Below, piece after piece: positions 26,772-34,696 of a stretch of DNA of 64,000 nt. The stretch's first letter is position 1, and every line of letters starts with the position of its first letter. The notes below the pieces were generated by a model. The model saw nothing but the letters and a program-made list of their open reading frames with translations, had not been told where the DNA came from and searched no databases. This stretch comes from a virus. Where the stretch lies: IMG/VR virus record IMGVR_UViG_3300011116_000416, positions 1 through 64,000 of that record; one strand, written 5' to 3'. Both the position numbers and the translations under genes were made by a program.

Positions 26772-27147
26772 TGTTATCTCCTTCCGTCAACTTTTCTACA
26801 ATGAATATTACTCTATCTAATTCTACCTTATCAAGGTTATGCGTGTCAACCCTTTTCTTAGAATCTCTATCAATTTGTCCATCTATAAAATCTGCGGTAA
26901 CTAGATAGCCATCCTCAATCCAATAAACAGCATCACCATACACCAGTGCACGGTGCGAAGATTTTTTTCTGTTGTTGAGTGATTGAGTGTCATTTGATTT
27001 TTTAATAAAATAAATTTTGATTAAATCAAACTTCCTACTTTGAGAAAACAAGGGTACTGAAAGTTTGGGACTAATGTTCCTATTAATCTTTATATTAAGA
27101 AAAATAAGCGATAGCAAGGTTATCAGAGAACCCAAGAAATATTCCAT
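26737..27147 (-). CDS. N-anchored unknown protein, 136 aa
   Basis: Hydrophobic N-terminus (residues 2-20), Lys/Ser/Asn-rich middle and a beta-rich C-terminal domain (ALVYGDAVYWIEDGYLVTAD). Overlaps the next gene by 35 bases. Function unknown. Confidence 0.55.
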   Translation of the reverse strand: MEYFLGSLITLLSLIFLNIKINRNISPKLSVPLFSQSRKFDLIKIYFIKKSNDTQSLNNRKKSSHRALVYGDAVYWIEDGYLVTADFIDGQIDRDSKKRVDTHNLDKVELDRVIFIVEKLTEGDNNDSGNSRNKEF

Positions 27148-27149
27148 AA

Positions 27150-27371
27150 TTAATCACCTATTTTGCTACGCTCGTCTATAATCTGATAAGCAAATTGGTT
27201 CATTGCTTTCTGTGCTTTCTCATTACTTAGAATACCCTCGTAATGATGGGCACAGAAAAGCAAATCACCTGCTGTTCCAATAGTTTGAACATAGGCTTGT
27301 GCATTACAGACATCGCATCTGTGGGTTGCATCCAAAACCCATTTCTTTTCTTCTATTAGATTATTTGTCAT
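27150..27371 (-). CDS. DUF7455-like zinc protein, 73 aa
   Basis: HRCDVCNAQAYV with LFCAHH is the actinobacterial DUF7455 pattern (two CxxC/CxxH ligands). ATG 27371 gives an 11-base overlap with the FmdB-like gene; start sites 27410 and 27392 are possible. A helical tail follows. Confidence 0.7.
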   Translation of the reverse strand: MTNNLIEEKKWVLDATHRCDVCNAQAYVQTIGTAGDLLFCAHHYEGILSNEKAQKAMNQFAYQIIDERSKIGD

Positions 27372-27537
27372 TTGAGTAAAATCCTCCACCATTAAATTTA
27401 ATTGCTCCAACCGAGTATACCTTATTCATTGGTATATTGCAAGACTTGCATAGGAATTCTTTATCTGCATCAGAAAAAGACCTCACATCCGTATCAATCT
27501 TGTCACACTTAGGGCATTGAAATTTATAGGTTGGCAT
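27361..27537 (-). CDS. FmdB-like zinc-ribbon protein, 58 aa
   Basis: MPTYKFQCPKCDK and a second CKSC pair, then VGAIKFNGGGFYSND, match FmdB-type zinc ribbons, small regulatory proteins common in actinobacteria and their phages. ATG 27537, stop TAA 27363-27361. It lies six bases after the endolysin gene on its own strand. Confidence 0.75.
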   Translation of the reverse strand: MPTYKFQCPKCDKIDTDVRSFSDADKEFLCKSCNIPMNKVYSVGAIKFNGGGFYSNDK

Positions 27538-27542
27538 GATAT

Positions 27543-28007
27543 TTACTTTGCTGAGTTTGCTAGAATGTGCTTTAGTGGGTCAACCAGGTCTTCGTATGGA
27601 GCCAAGTGAATGTTTGGATTGCTCCAAGCCTTATTAGCCTTACCAATAGACATGTGGAGGTGAGCCCCAGTACTGGCTGTACCGCTGGGAGTATTCTTTC
27701 CACCGCCCACAAGACCAATGGTGTCTCCAAGCTTAACCTTAGCATCTTTCTTCAATGGTGACTGTTCTGCTAGGTGAGCATAAAGCACAAAGTATCCATC
27801 CTTTGCTGAGTGAACCAGGAACCATCCTAGAACATCAGACCAAGCATTTACGAATACAGTTCCATCAGTGATTGCTGGAATTGGAGACTTCTCCTTTGGT
27901 GCCCAGTCCTGACCACGGTGTGGTCTACCCTGACGATATGGTGCTAGATTTCCAAATTCATCTCCACGAGTTTTAGCAGGAAATGGCTCTTTGTAAATTA
28001 CTGTCAT
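27543..28007 (-). CDS. M23 (LytM) peptidase, probable endolysin, 154 aa
   Basis: Zinc ligands His30/Asp34 in HRGQDW and His in TGAHLHMSIG, with VGLVGGGKN-type Gly loops; a complete M23 fold without a wall-binding domain. Likely cleaves peptidoglycan cross-links at lysis. ATG 28007 after AAAGGAAGTAGAAAT. tRNAs separate it from the holin candidates. Confidence 0.85.
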   Translation of the reverse strand: MTVIYKEPFPAKTRGDEFGNLAPYRQGRPHRGQDWAPKEKSPIPAITDGTVFVNAWSDVLGWFLVHSAKDGYFVLYAHLAEQSPLKKDAKVKLGDTIGLVGGGKNTPSGTASTGAHLHMSIGKANKAWSNPNIHLAPYEDLVDPLKHILANSAK

Positions 28008-28073
28008 ATTTCTACTTCCTTTCAAAAAGTATTCTATGAACTATTCATAGTAATATAATTATAACATTCTTAC

Positions 28074-28149
28074 TGGAGCTACCTGTGGGATTCGAACCCA
28101 CCACCTATGCATTACAAGTGCATTGCTCTACCGAATGAGCTAAGGTAGC
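28074..28149 (-). tRNA. tRNA-Thr (TGT)
   Basis: Read leftward from GCTACCT (28149); anticodon loop CTTGTAA gives TGT; T-arm GTGGG-TTCGAAT-CCCAC; encoded CCA at 28076-28074. Confidence 0.93.
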
Positions 28150-28153
28150 GTTG

Positions 28154-28227
28154 CGACTTCGATGGGACTTGAACCCACGACCTGTTGCCTGACAAACAAC
28201 TGCTCTAACCAACTGAGCTACGAAGCC
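28154..28227 (-). tRNA. tRNA-Asp (GTC)
   Basis: Acceptor GGCTTCG with CGAAGTC, anticodon loop TTTGTCA giving GTC. The 3' trinucleotide is CAA, so CCA is not encoded. Confidence 0.92.
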
Positions 28228-28228
28228 T

Positions 28229-28302
28229 TGGAGCGTGTAGGGAGAATCGAACTCCCACTACAACCTTGGCAAGGTTGGGCACTACCATTATGCAACACAC
28301 GC
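28229..28302 (-). tRNA. tRNA-Gly (GCC)
   Basis: Acceptor GCGTGTG, anticodon loop TTGCCAA giving GCC, T-arm GGGAG-TTCGATT-CTCCC, encoded CCA at 28231-28229. Confidence 0.93.
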
Positions 28303-28306
28303 ATTG

Positions 28307-28379
28307 CTCCCCCTTCTGGACTCGAACCAGAAACCTTAGAGTTAACAGCTCTCTGCTCTGCCATTGAGCTAAAGGGGAA
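28307..28379 (-). tRNA. tRNA-Asn (GTT)
   Basis: Acceptor TTCCCCT with AGGGGGA, anticodon loop CTGTTAA giving GTT. No CCA encoded. First of four tightly packed tRNAs in the direction of transcription. Confidence 0.92.
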
Positions 28380-28385
28380 TGCTAG

Positions 28386-28628
28386 TTAAAGTGTGTAGCC
28401 ACTGTTAGTTGCTCGCCATACAGACGGAGCATGATTCTCTTCTACAGCCAACTTGGTTGCTTCATCTTCATACAATCTTAGAACATGGATGCAATCATCT
28501 GCCCCTTGCTCCCATCCAGCATCTTCTTCTGCAGTTGTTGGTAATCCATCGTGGATAGCACAAACAGCAGGACCACAGAATCCAAGGCTAATGCCTTCCT
28601 GTAGCCATTCGTCAAACGACTTTTCCAT
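28386..28628 (-). CDS. unknown phage protein, 80 aa
   Basis: Contains FCGPAVCAIHDGLPTT, a Cys/His segment that could bind metal, and an acidic helical end. Phage conserved-looking but unassigned. ATG 28628 follows AAAGGGGTTTTTCT and reads into the tRNAs. Confidence 0.65.
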   Translation of the reverse strand: MEKSFDEWLQEGISLGFCGPAVCAIHDGLPTTAEEDAGWEQGADDCIHVLRLYEDEATKLAVEENHAPSVWRATNSGYTL

Positions 28629-28655
28629 AGAAAAACCCCTTTCAGGTCTATATCA

Positions 28656-28684
28656 ATTATAGGGCACCAAAAGGGGTTTGTCAA
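28656..28684 (-). promoter_or_regulatory. consensus promoter flanked by an inverted repeat
   Basis: Leftward TTGACA (28684-28679), 17-base spacer, TATAAT (28661-28656). AAACCCCTTT (28633-28642) and AAAGGGGTTT (28670-28679) flank the -10. Drives the 80-aa gene and probably the tRNAs. Confidence 0.8.
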
Positions 28685-28685
28685 G

Positions 28686-28982
28686 TTATTTCTTAGATGT
28701 GCTAGATGTTTGTTCATCTTTAGCAACATCTTTAAGAGCAACTGTCTGGCGGAAAGCAGCATCAATCTCATTACGAGATAGTTTGCCATCTTCCAGGAAT
28801 GCTAGGGATAGTAGTTCTACTACCTTGGCTACCGCCAAAATACCACCCATAACAGCACTGAACCAAACTGGGATATCAATTCCGCTTACACCGCTTGCAA
28901 CGGTACCAGCACCAACTACTCCAAGTGCCGATGCAACGAAAGTTGCAACGATACGCATAAGGACATTACCGAATGTTTTCAT
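28686..28982 (-). CDS. two-span holin-like protein, 98 aa
   Basis: Two hydrophobic, Gly/Ala-rich helices (about 8-30 and 38-60) with a charged C-terminal tail, the class of small actinophage holins. Its place next to another two-span protein and near the lysin supports a role in the lysis pore. TAATG-coupled to the preceding gene. Confidence 0.65.
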   Translation of the reverse strand: MKTFGNVLMRIVATFVASALGVVGAGTVASGVSGIDIPVWFSAVMGGILAVAKVVELLSLAFLEDGKLSRNEIDAAFRQTVALKDVAKDEQTSSTSKK

Positions 28983-29161
28983 TAGTCTTCCTCCTTATCT
29001 TTAGGGTTTCTGAGTCTATAGGTCAAAGCCCACAATACAGTGCTACCAAGAATACAGTAGCCTACAACAGTTTTTGCTGAACCTTCAAGAACAATCCAGG
29101 CAACAAACATACCAAGAAGTGTCCATAGTTGGTTAATCATATCACTCAAAAAATCTTTCAT
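28982..29161 (-). CDS. two-span membrane protein, 59 aa
   Basis: ATG 29161; two helices (LWTLLGMFVAWIVLEG and TVVGYCILGSTVLWALTY) and a charged end. Likely partner of the holin candidate. Overlaps the genes on both sides by one base (TAATG). Confidence 0.6.
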   Translation of the reverse strand: MKDFLSDMINQLWTLLGMFVAWIVLEGSAKTVVGYCILGSTVLWALTYRLRNPKDKEED

Positions 29162-29376
29162 TATGTTCTCCTTCTAGCAGAACCAGACGATGCCGAAGCA
29201 CTTGCCGCAGCAGCTGCTTGTGTAGCCATAGCCGCTGCCTGTGTTGCAATCTGTGTAACGATAATTGCTGATACCACAACCTTTTGTGCTTTTTCACGAA
29301 CTGCTGGTGGTAGGTCAGCACCGATATTATTCAGAGCATTTAATGCATCAGCAAGCCCTTCAAATACCGCCCCCAC
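29161..29376 (-). CDS. Ala-rich protein, 71 aa, GTG start uncertain
   Basis: The frame is open above GTG 29376 up to the preceding gene, but a good start is missing. Hydrophobic Ala/Val stretch with an Arg tail (TQAAAMATQAAAAASASAS). Perhaps a membrane component of the lysis unit. Confidence 0.45.
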   Translation of the reverse strand: MGAVFEGLADALNALNNIGADLPPAVREKAQKVVVSAIIVTQIATQAAAMATQAAAAASASASSGSARRRT

Positions 29377-29423
29377 TAGTGGGATGTCTGCGACTGGGTT
29401 AGTCCCAAACTCCTTGGGGGGAA

Positions 29424-30875
29424 TTATTTTGGGTCTGGTACAAATGTTGGTCTAGGAACATATGCTCCATCTGCCATCGGTCTATTCGTCACCTTCTTCG
29501 GCTTTCTTTTATCCTTTGCTGTTGGCTTAGGAATGTTTGCTAAATCTAATTTTGCTTGAGCCAATTGTGCCTCTAATTCATCTACACGATTAACGGCACT
29601 CTGAATACCAGCAAATGTACTGGCATATTCTGCTTTTAGGTCTCTTAGATTTGCATCTTTAATAGCCTTATCATCACTTCTGAATTGCCATTCATTTTCT
29701 GCGTTATTCATTATTGTCTCAAATTGTTCTAGTGTATTTCGTTTACTTGCAAGGTCTCCACTCAATGAAACATAAGTTAGCCATTTGCCATCATAAACAT
29801 TTTCTGCAATGATGTATGTATTATATTTTTGTTCTTCTACAGCTACTGCAGCAACGAAAGCCGCTGTCTTCTGGTCTAGAACTACTTTCTTTGCAGGGTC
29901 TTTTACCCAAGTAGCAGCAGCATCTTGAGTAAAGAATGAAGTAGGAGCCACTGCCCATTGACCACCTTGTGGCTGATAGTTCAAAGTAGAACATGCACCG
30001 CCAGTCCACTCATAGAACCAAGCGTCAATAGTGTAAGATTTACCACCAGTAAAAGAGAATACACCAGTTGAGTTAGCCCCACAACCTTTCAACGACCAGT
30101 CATTAATAATTTGCTGACCATTAATTTTCATGTAAAAACCATCATCAGCAGGTGCCTGAAAATAAACTTTTGTTGTTGTTGGGTATGTAATGTATCCACG
30201 ATAATTAAGCATAATGTAGTCACCACCACAACCAAAAATACTTCCGCTACCCCAGTTAGCGTTAATGTTGCTTACCGTAACTGTTTTACACTTTGTATAT
30301 ACAACATCAGAACGACTTGGTGGATTGCCATTTCTATTAATACCAACATAGATATCGACAACCAGTCCTGGCTGAGTACCCTGACCACCTTCATTAATAA
30401 GTTGTGTATCATAATTGTTTTGAGCAATATTCATTTCTACTTCTGCATTATCTGCATTAGCCTGTGCAACAAGATAATCATTGTAAGTATTATCTACCAC
30501 ATCAGCGGCTGCATTAACATCGACAATTGCTACAGATACTAATTGCTCTGCTTCCTGAACCTGTGCATACCAAGAGTCATAATCACCCTTTTTAGACAAA
30601 TAATCTGATGAAGCAATGTCTAATGCTTCTTGTGCTTCTGTAGCCGCTGTCTGGGCTGAGTTAATCAATACCGCTTGGTCATTAGACGAATTTGTCCAGC
30701 TATCTAAATTTGCCTGAGCAGCATTAAGTTGATTTTGTAGGTCTGCAATCTTTGCTTGTGCATCTGCTACCTTGCGATTATAGTCATCTGTTGTGTCTGC
30801 ATACGCTAAAGGTGTTGCAATCATAAACAAACAGGATAGGGCTAATCCTACTGTAAATTTAAAAATTTTTTTCAT
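29424..30875 (-). CDS. secreted coiled-coil protein with PA14 domain, 483 aa
   Basis: Signal peptide (MKKIFKFTVGLALSCLFMIA, cleaved near YADTT), an N-terminal coiled coil (about 30-170), a PA14-like module (about 180-330: VYFQAPADDGFYMKINGQ, WSLKGCG, DAWFYEWTGGACS), another coiled coil and a Pro-rich end. PA14 binds carbohydrate. Export through the host Sec system during infection is implied, unusual for a phage gene located between terminase and lysis. It may alter the host surface or be released at lysis. Confidence 0.75.
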   Translation of the reverse strand: MKKIFKFTVGLALSCLFMIATPLAYADTTDDYNRKVADAQAKIADLQNQLNAAQANLDSWTNSSNDQAVLINSAQTAATEAQEALDIASSDYLSKKGDYDSWYAQVQEAEQLVSVAIVDVNAAADVVDNTYNDYLVAQANADNAEVEMNIAQNNYDTQLINEGGQGTQPGLVVDIYVGINRNGNPPSRSDVVYTKCKTVTVSNINANWGSGSIFGCGGDYIMLNYRGYITYPTTTKVYFQAPADDGFYMKINGQQIINDWSLKGCGANSTGVFSFTGGKSYTIDAWFYEWTGGACSTLNYQPQGGQWAVAPTSFFTQDAAATWVKDPAKKVVLDQKTAAFVAAVAVEEQKYNTYIIAENVYDGKWLTYVSLSGDLASKRNTLEQFETIMNNAENEWQFRSDDKAIKDANLRDLKAEYASTFAGIQSAVNRVDELEAQLAQAKLDLANIPKPTAKDKRKPKKVTNRPMADGAYVPRPTFVPDPK

Positions 30876-30887
30876 GGGGTTCTCCTA

Positions 30888-30915
30888 GTCAGAGGCATCT
30901 GACAAGACTATTATA
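30888..30915 (-). promoter_or_regulatory. extended -10 promoter with 5'-terminal hairpin
   Basis: Leftward TGG-TATAAT (30915-30910). The predicted +1 is 30903, the start of a perfect GTCAGA-TGCC-TCTGAC hairpin, followed by AGGAGA and the ATG. Confidence 0.65.
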
Positions 30916-30920
30916 CCATT

Positions 30921-31085
30921 CTATTCGTAAGAAAGGTTATCGTTCTTTTTGCTTGGAGCCATTCGAGTTTGATTTTGATATCTATTTTGGCTCATTTTGT
31001 ATTGACTGCGTAACAGATTTCGTGGTCTTCGTAGATGCCAGTGCTGGCTTTTACGATGGTGAAATGGTGTCACGTTATTAGCCAT
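30921..31085 (-). CDS. basic small protein, 54 aa
   Basis: ATG 31085 (GGAG four bases upstream) to TAG 30923-30921. His/Arg/Asn-rich and probably disordered (HHRKSQHWHLRRPRN). Follows terL on the same strand; unknown. Confidence 0.5.
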   Translation of the reverse strand: MANNVTPFHHRKSQHWHLRRPRNLLRSQYKMSQNRYQNQTRMAPSKKNDNLSYE

Positions 31086-31110
31086 GTTGCTCCATGACTT
31101 TATTATATCA

Positions 31111-32898
31111 TTACATTATATTAATGTTGAACTGTTTGAAATAGGCATCCAAGTCTTTTTGTTCTGGTCTATTTCTTTCAATGATTGAACGCTTATCCCA
31201 TTCGTGCATATCTTCAACTTTTCTATCCCTAAAGGTATGTATTTCTACCATTTGATTTTGGTTTCTAGGTGTGTGAGATATTGCACCAAAAATTGCACCA
31301 CAGACAGCATCTGCCAAGTCTTTTGATGATTTACGAGGGTGGTCAACACGATTACCCTTCATAATCTTAAGTTCTGTTAGTTCGTGAAATAGCAGTTCGA
31401 TTGCTGGCATTACTAGACGCTCTTCATAAATAAGCATAGCCATATCTTCATAGTGCTTCTTTGCAACAGAAACAGTTTCGGTACGAATACCCACAGACTT
31501 TAGCTCATTCTGGATATCAAATGACTGCCAGCGGTCAAAGCTTACCATACCGATATCAAAGCCCAGCCTACGCAGATTTTGAATCCATTGCTTCACTTCT
31601 GATAGGTTTACTGGACCTTCAATGCGTGGCTCCCACCATACTACTGCATCTACTACTACGATAGGCATTACTTGTGAGTAGTCTTTAACTACCTGGACAT
31701 TTACCCATTTTTCAACGTGAGCAATAGCAACCGCACACTTGTCGTGCTTTTGTGCAAGGTCAGCATGGACAAAGTATTTCTTTTCTGGGTCAGGCTTAAA
31801 GGATTCTATAAAACTCTTGTTTGTGTCAATTGGATTTACGACAGTCATACAGGCACGAACCTTGTCCTGTTGCTTGAAAAATGCGTCAGACATGTATGTT
31901 GGAATACAGGCAAAACGCTGCATAGCATCGCCAAGGTCTGTATAAAAGGCTAGTTTAAAATCATCGATTTTACGAGTAGGATTGACCACCCATGTTGGTC
32001 TTTTAATGGCAAACATTCCTGGAAACTTGTAGGATAGAATATTGTCTTCTTCCCACTCAATCTCAAGGCTGTTGCCCTCAGCATCTTCGGGTAGGTCTGG
32101 ATTCATAATAAACTTATGTTTCTTTACTATGACTTCTTTGTCTGCAATTACCTCGTCATATCTAGTCGAAATAAAGTCTCCAGGGTATCTAGGAAAGGAT
32201 AGTAGGGCAACTTTGCCTAAATCTGGAAAACGGCTGTCTACGGAGGCACGGAAGGCTTTATAGATGTTGTCTGCGGTCTTTCCCTGCTCGTTTCCTGTGC
32301 CCACCTCTTGTGCAAAACCAGAAATCTCGTCCAGTACTGCCAAGATAAGGTTAAGACCCTCGTGAGACTCACGTTCTGAGTGACCAGAATAAACAGTAAT
32401 AGCTTTATTAAACTCAATGCTGTCTACCTTGGCATAGTATTTACCAGCAAACCATGGGGACTTTTCTACCTTAGTTTTAAAGCCTTTAAAAAACACGTTC
32501 TTAGCCTGTTGTGCGTTAATAGCGATGTTAATAATATCGATGGCATCTCCAGATGGTTTGCCAAAATAGCGAGCAGGGTCTTTCAAACAAAGGAGTTTAT
32601 AGACCACATAGCAACAAGCCACAGTAGATACAAAGTCTTTACCAGAACCCTTACCAAGCTGTAGGATAACCTCATTCTTTGTGTATTTTGCATAATGCTT
32701 GCGACCAGCATCATCACCCATTACCTCAATTAATTCTTCCAGTTTATAGATTTGGCTCATAGCCTCTACAATGTCATACTGAATATCTGATAGCCCTGGC
32801 TGACCCAAAAAGTCTTCGCCTTCAACAAATGTCTTTACGTCTACTGGCTTTTCTTCGAATACGTTACTCTTAAGTACCTCAATGAAATCATTGAACAT
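31111..32898 (-). CDS. terL: terminase large subunit, 595 aa
   Basis: ATPase: Walker A GKGSGKD and Walker B LILAVLDEIS; nuclease: HADLAQKHDK, VSFDRWQS and KDLADAVCGA acidic metal ligands. It translocates and cuts the DNA concatemer into proheads. The last gene of the nuclease-terminase block. I took ATG 32898 (11-base overlap); ATG 32901 or TTG 32907 are possible. Confidence 0.95.
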   Translation of the reverse strand: MFNDFIEVLKSNVFEEKPVDVKTFVEGEDFLGQPGLSDIQYDIVEAMSQIYKLEELIEVMGDDAGRKHYAKYTKNEVILQLGKGSGKDFVSTVACCYVVYKLLCLKDPARYFGKPSGDAIDIINIAINAQQAKNVFFKGFKTKVEKSPWFAGKYYAKVDSIEFNKAITVYSGHSERESHEGLNLILAVLDEISGFAQEVGTGNEQGKTADNIYKAFRASVDSRFPDLGKVALLSFPRYPGDFISTRYDEVIADKEVIVKKHKFIMNPDLPEDAEGNSLEIEWEEDNILSYKFPGMFAIKRPTWVVNPTRKIDDFKLAFYTDLGDAMQRFACIPTYMSDAFFKQQDKVRACMTVVNPIDTNKSFIESFKPDPEKKYFVHADLAQKHDKCAVAIAHVEKWVNVQVVKDYSQVMPIVVVDAVVWWEPRIEGPVNLSEVKQWIQNLRRLGFDIGMVSFDRWQSFDIQNELKSVGIRTETVSVAKKHYEDMAMLIYEERLVMPAIELLFHELTELKIMKGNRVDHPRKSSKDLADAVCGAIFGAISHTPRNQNQMVEIHTFRDRKVEDMHEWDKRSIIERNRPEQKDLDAYFKQFNINIM

Positions 32899-33424
32899 CA
32901 TGGACAATTGTAATTACCTCTTGTTCTTTTGATACCGCAGAAAGTCTACGCATAATCTCGTCTCGAATCTCTGGATACTCTGAAGCAACATCTCTTAAAA
33001 TACCAACAAGAATATCTTGCTTGCGTTCAATCTCTACCATCTCTTCTGCAAGTTCTTTATTTTCTAGCAAGCCAGCCTTTTGTAGCATATCAATACGCTT
33101 ACTTTCAATATCTAAAACAAGTTTGATTGCACCAGTCTTAGCACCAAGATTTCCATTGGTCGTGGCATCGTCAATAACTTCGTATGCCTTGTTAATAAGT
33201 TTATTAAAGTGTGCGTCAGCACCTGCAAGAGCTTCTTTAGCTCTAGCACGAATAATAGAATTGTCTGCTGCAAGCTGCTTCCACTGATTGATATGAGAAA
33301 CAACTTTATTTCTTGATAGCGAAAGTTCTTTAGAAATCTGAGTAGGCTCAACACCCTGGAGATACTTCTCCACAACTTTGTTCATCTCGTCAAGATGTTC
33401 AACCGTTAGGTCTTCAATCGACAT
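32888..33424 (-). CDS. terminase small-subunit-like protein, 178 aa
   Basis: N-terminal helix-turn-helix (VEKYLQGVEPTQISKELSLS, NKVVSHINQW) and a long coiled-coil oligomerisation region. Place directly before terL supports the DNA-recognition subunit. ATG 33424 gives an 11-base overlap; an in-frame start at 33442 exists. Confidence 0.7.
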   Translation of the reverse strand: MSIEDLTVEHLDEMNKVVEKYLQGVEPTQISKELSLSRNKVVSHINQWKQLAADNSIIRARAKEALAGADAHFNKLINKAYEVIDDATTNGNLGAKTGAIKLVLDIESKRIDMLQKAGLLENKELAEEMVEIERKQDILVGILRDVASEYPEIRDEIMRRLSAVSKEQEVITIVHDVQ

Positions 33425-33701
33425 TCTTTTTCCTTCTTCCACGCTTTGTTGGAATTCTCTTTATCCTGTTTGGATAAAATGAACGCCAAGATGAAGGCTT
33501 ACCCTTATCCAACTCAAAGCAATCTATCCAAGAAACGCCTGTTTCGGTATTGGTCACAAGGCTATCAAATTGGAACTTTAAGCCATGTTCTCCATCTATT
33601 TTAATGATATCACCTTTGGAGATAGTAAAGTTGCCAAATTGCAACTGGTACTCTCTGCTAAACTTTGTGGTTTGTGGCTTGCTTGCCTTTACTTTTTTCA
33701 T
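33414..33701 (-). CDS. basic beta-rich protein, 95 aa
   Basis: Basic N- and C-terminal ends (KRGRRKKNVD) around a beta-rich SH3-like centre (FTISKGDIIKIDGEHGLKF). Probably a nucleic-acid-binding protein. Four-base overlap with the upstream HTH gene. Confidence 0.55.
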   Translation of the reverse strand: MKKVKASKPQTTKFSREYQLQFGNFTISKGDIIKIDGEHGLKFQFDSLVTNTETGVSWIDCFELDKGKPSSWRSFYPNRIKRIPTKRGRRKKNVD

Positions 33702-33853
33702 CTCTTAGACTTCCTTAATCCAAACTTGGCTAGATATACATAGATTGTTTCTACGCTGGCTCCGCATTCTTTAGCGATTTCCTCTGCACTCTTCTTGTCT
33801 ATCCAATAACGTTTGCGTAGCCATGCTTCATTAGTGTAAAACTTATTTGCCAT
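33698..33853 (-). CDS. helix-turn-helix protein, 51 aa
   Basis: MANKFYTNEAWLRKRYW start and a compact HTH (SAEEIAKECGASVETIYVYL). ATG 33853 overlaps the RuvC stop by one base. A small DNA-binding protein, common near phage terminases. Confidence 0.65.
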   Translation of the reverse strand: MANKFYTNEAWLRKRYWIDKKSAEEIAKECGASVETIYVYLAKFGLRKSKR

Positions 33854-34419
33854 TAGTACCCTCCAAATGCCTTGGTCCAGTTGTGAATAGCCCAATGCCC
33901 AATGGCACAGGCATCGGCAACATCATCATCTACCAAGTGTTTATCATAGTTTATATTAACAAAGTTTATTGTTCTTTGCTTGCGAATATTTCGTTCCTCA
34001 TTTTTAAGCCAGGAGTTCGACTTCTTAGGGTTGTCTTTCATAATCTGAAGTTTTTCTTCCTTAGTTAGTTTCTTGTTGCCAATAAAGTTTTGCCAAGTTA
34101 TTGGGGATACAGAGCCTATGTGCTTTACCCCAGACATAGATGCAGCCCCAAGAAGTGCTCCCTGGACCATAGCCAATTGTGCAGCAGTCTTTGGACTGTT
34201 CATAAATACTGTATGTTCTATTACAATTGTGTCAAAGTCAAAGTTGTCAAAGAACTGTTTTGTTTTCTTGGCTGCATCCATAACTTTTTCATATGTGCTT
34301 GCACCCTCAAACTTAATCTTGCCACAAGCAGTTATCTTACCATTGTCAAATATTGCAAAGGCTAGGCTGTTAGTGCTAGCATCAATAGCACAGAATTTTT
34401 TAGAGTTCAATTTTACCAT
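33853..34419 (-). CDS. ruvC: RuvC-like Holliday junction resolvase, 188 aa
   Basis: RNase H fold with catalytic acids in CAIDASTNS, IVIEH and DDDVADACAIG. Resolves branched DNA before packaging. Overlaps the zinc-ribbon gene by 20 bases and is coupled to the HTH gene. Confidence 0.85.
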   Translation of the reverse strand: MVKLNSKKFCAIDASTNSLAFAIFDNGKITACGKIKFEGASTYEKVMDAAKKTKQFFDNFDFDTIVIEHTVFMNSPKTAAQLAMVQGALLGAASMSGVKHIGSVSPITWQNFIGNKKLTKEEKLQIMKDNPKKSNSWLKNEERNIRKQRTINFVNINYDKHLVDDDVADACAIGHWAIHNWTKAFGGY

Positions 34420-34696
34420 TTACAATACCTCTAATTTCTTTAAGAGCATTTTTGACTTCATCTGGAACTACCTCACAAGACTGACAAACAGTTTCTTCTG
34501 TATAGATAGACAATTGCTTGCCACAGTTTTTGCAAAGTCTAACCTTGCCAATACGCTTCTTAATCTTATTCTTTAAATATTTTTCTGCAATTTTTTGTTT
34601 TGTTGCTTGCTCCCTGCATTCAGCAGAGCAGTATATCTGATAAGATAATGTAGTTTCAAACTGATGGTCGCACCAGCTACAGTGTTTGGTTTTCAT
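34400..34696 (-). CDS. double zinc-ribbon protein, 98 aa
   Basis: First ribbon CSWCDHQF/YCSAEC, second CKNCGKQL/CQSC, with a basic linker. HNH-like or nucleic-acid-binding adaptor without a visible catalytic motif. Between RuvC and a RecB-type nuclease. Confidence 0.65.
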   Translation of the reverse strand: MKTKHCSWCDHQFETTLSYQIYCSAECREQATKQKIAEKYLKNKIKKRIGKVRLCKNCGKQLSIYTEETVCQSCEVVPDEVKNALKEIRGIVNGKIEL

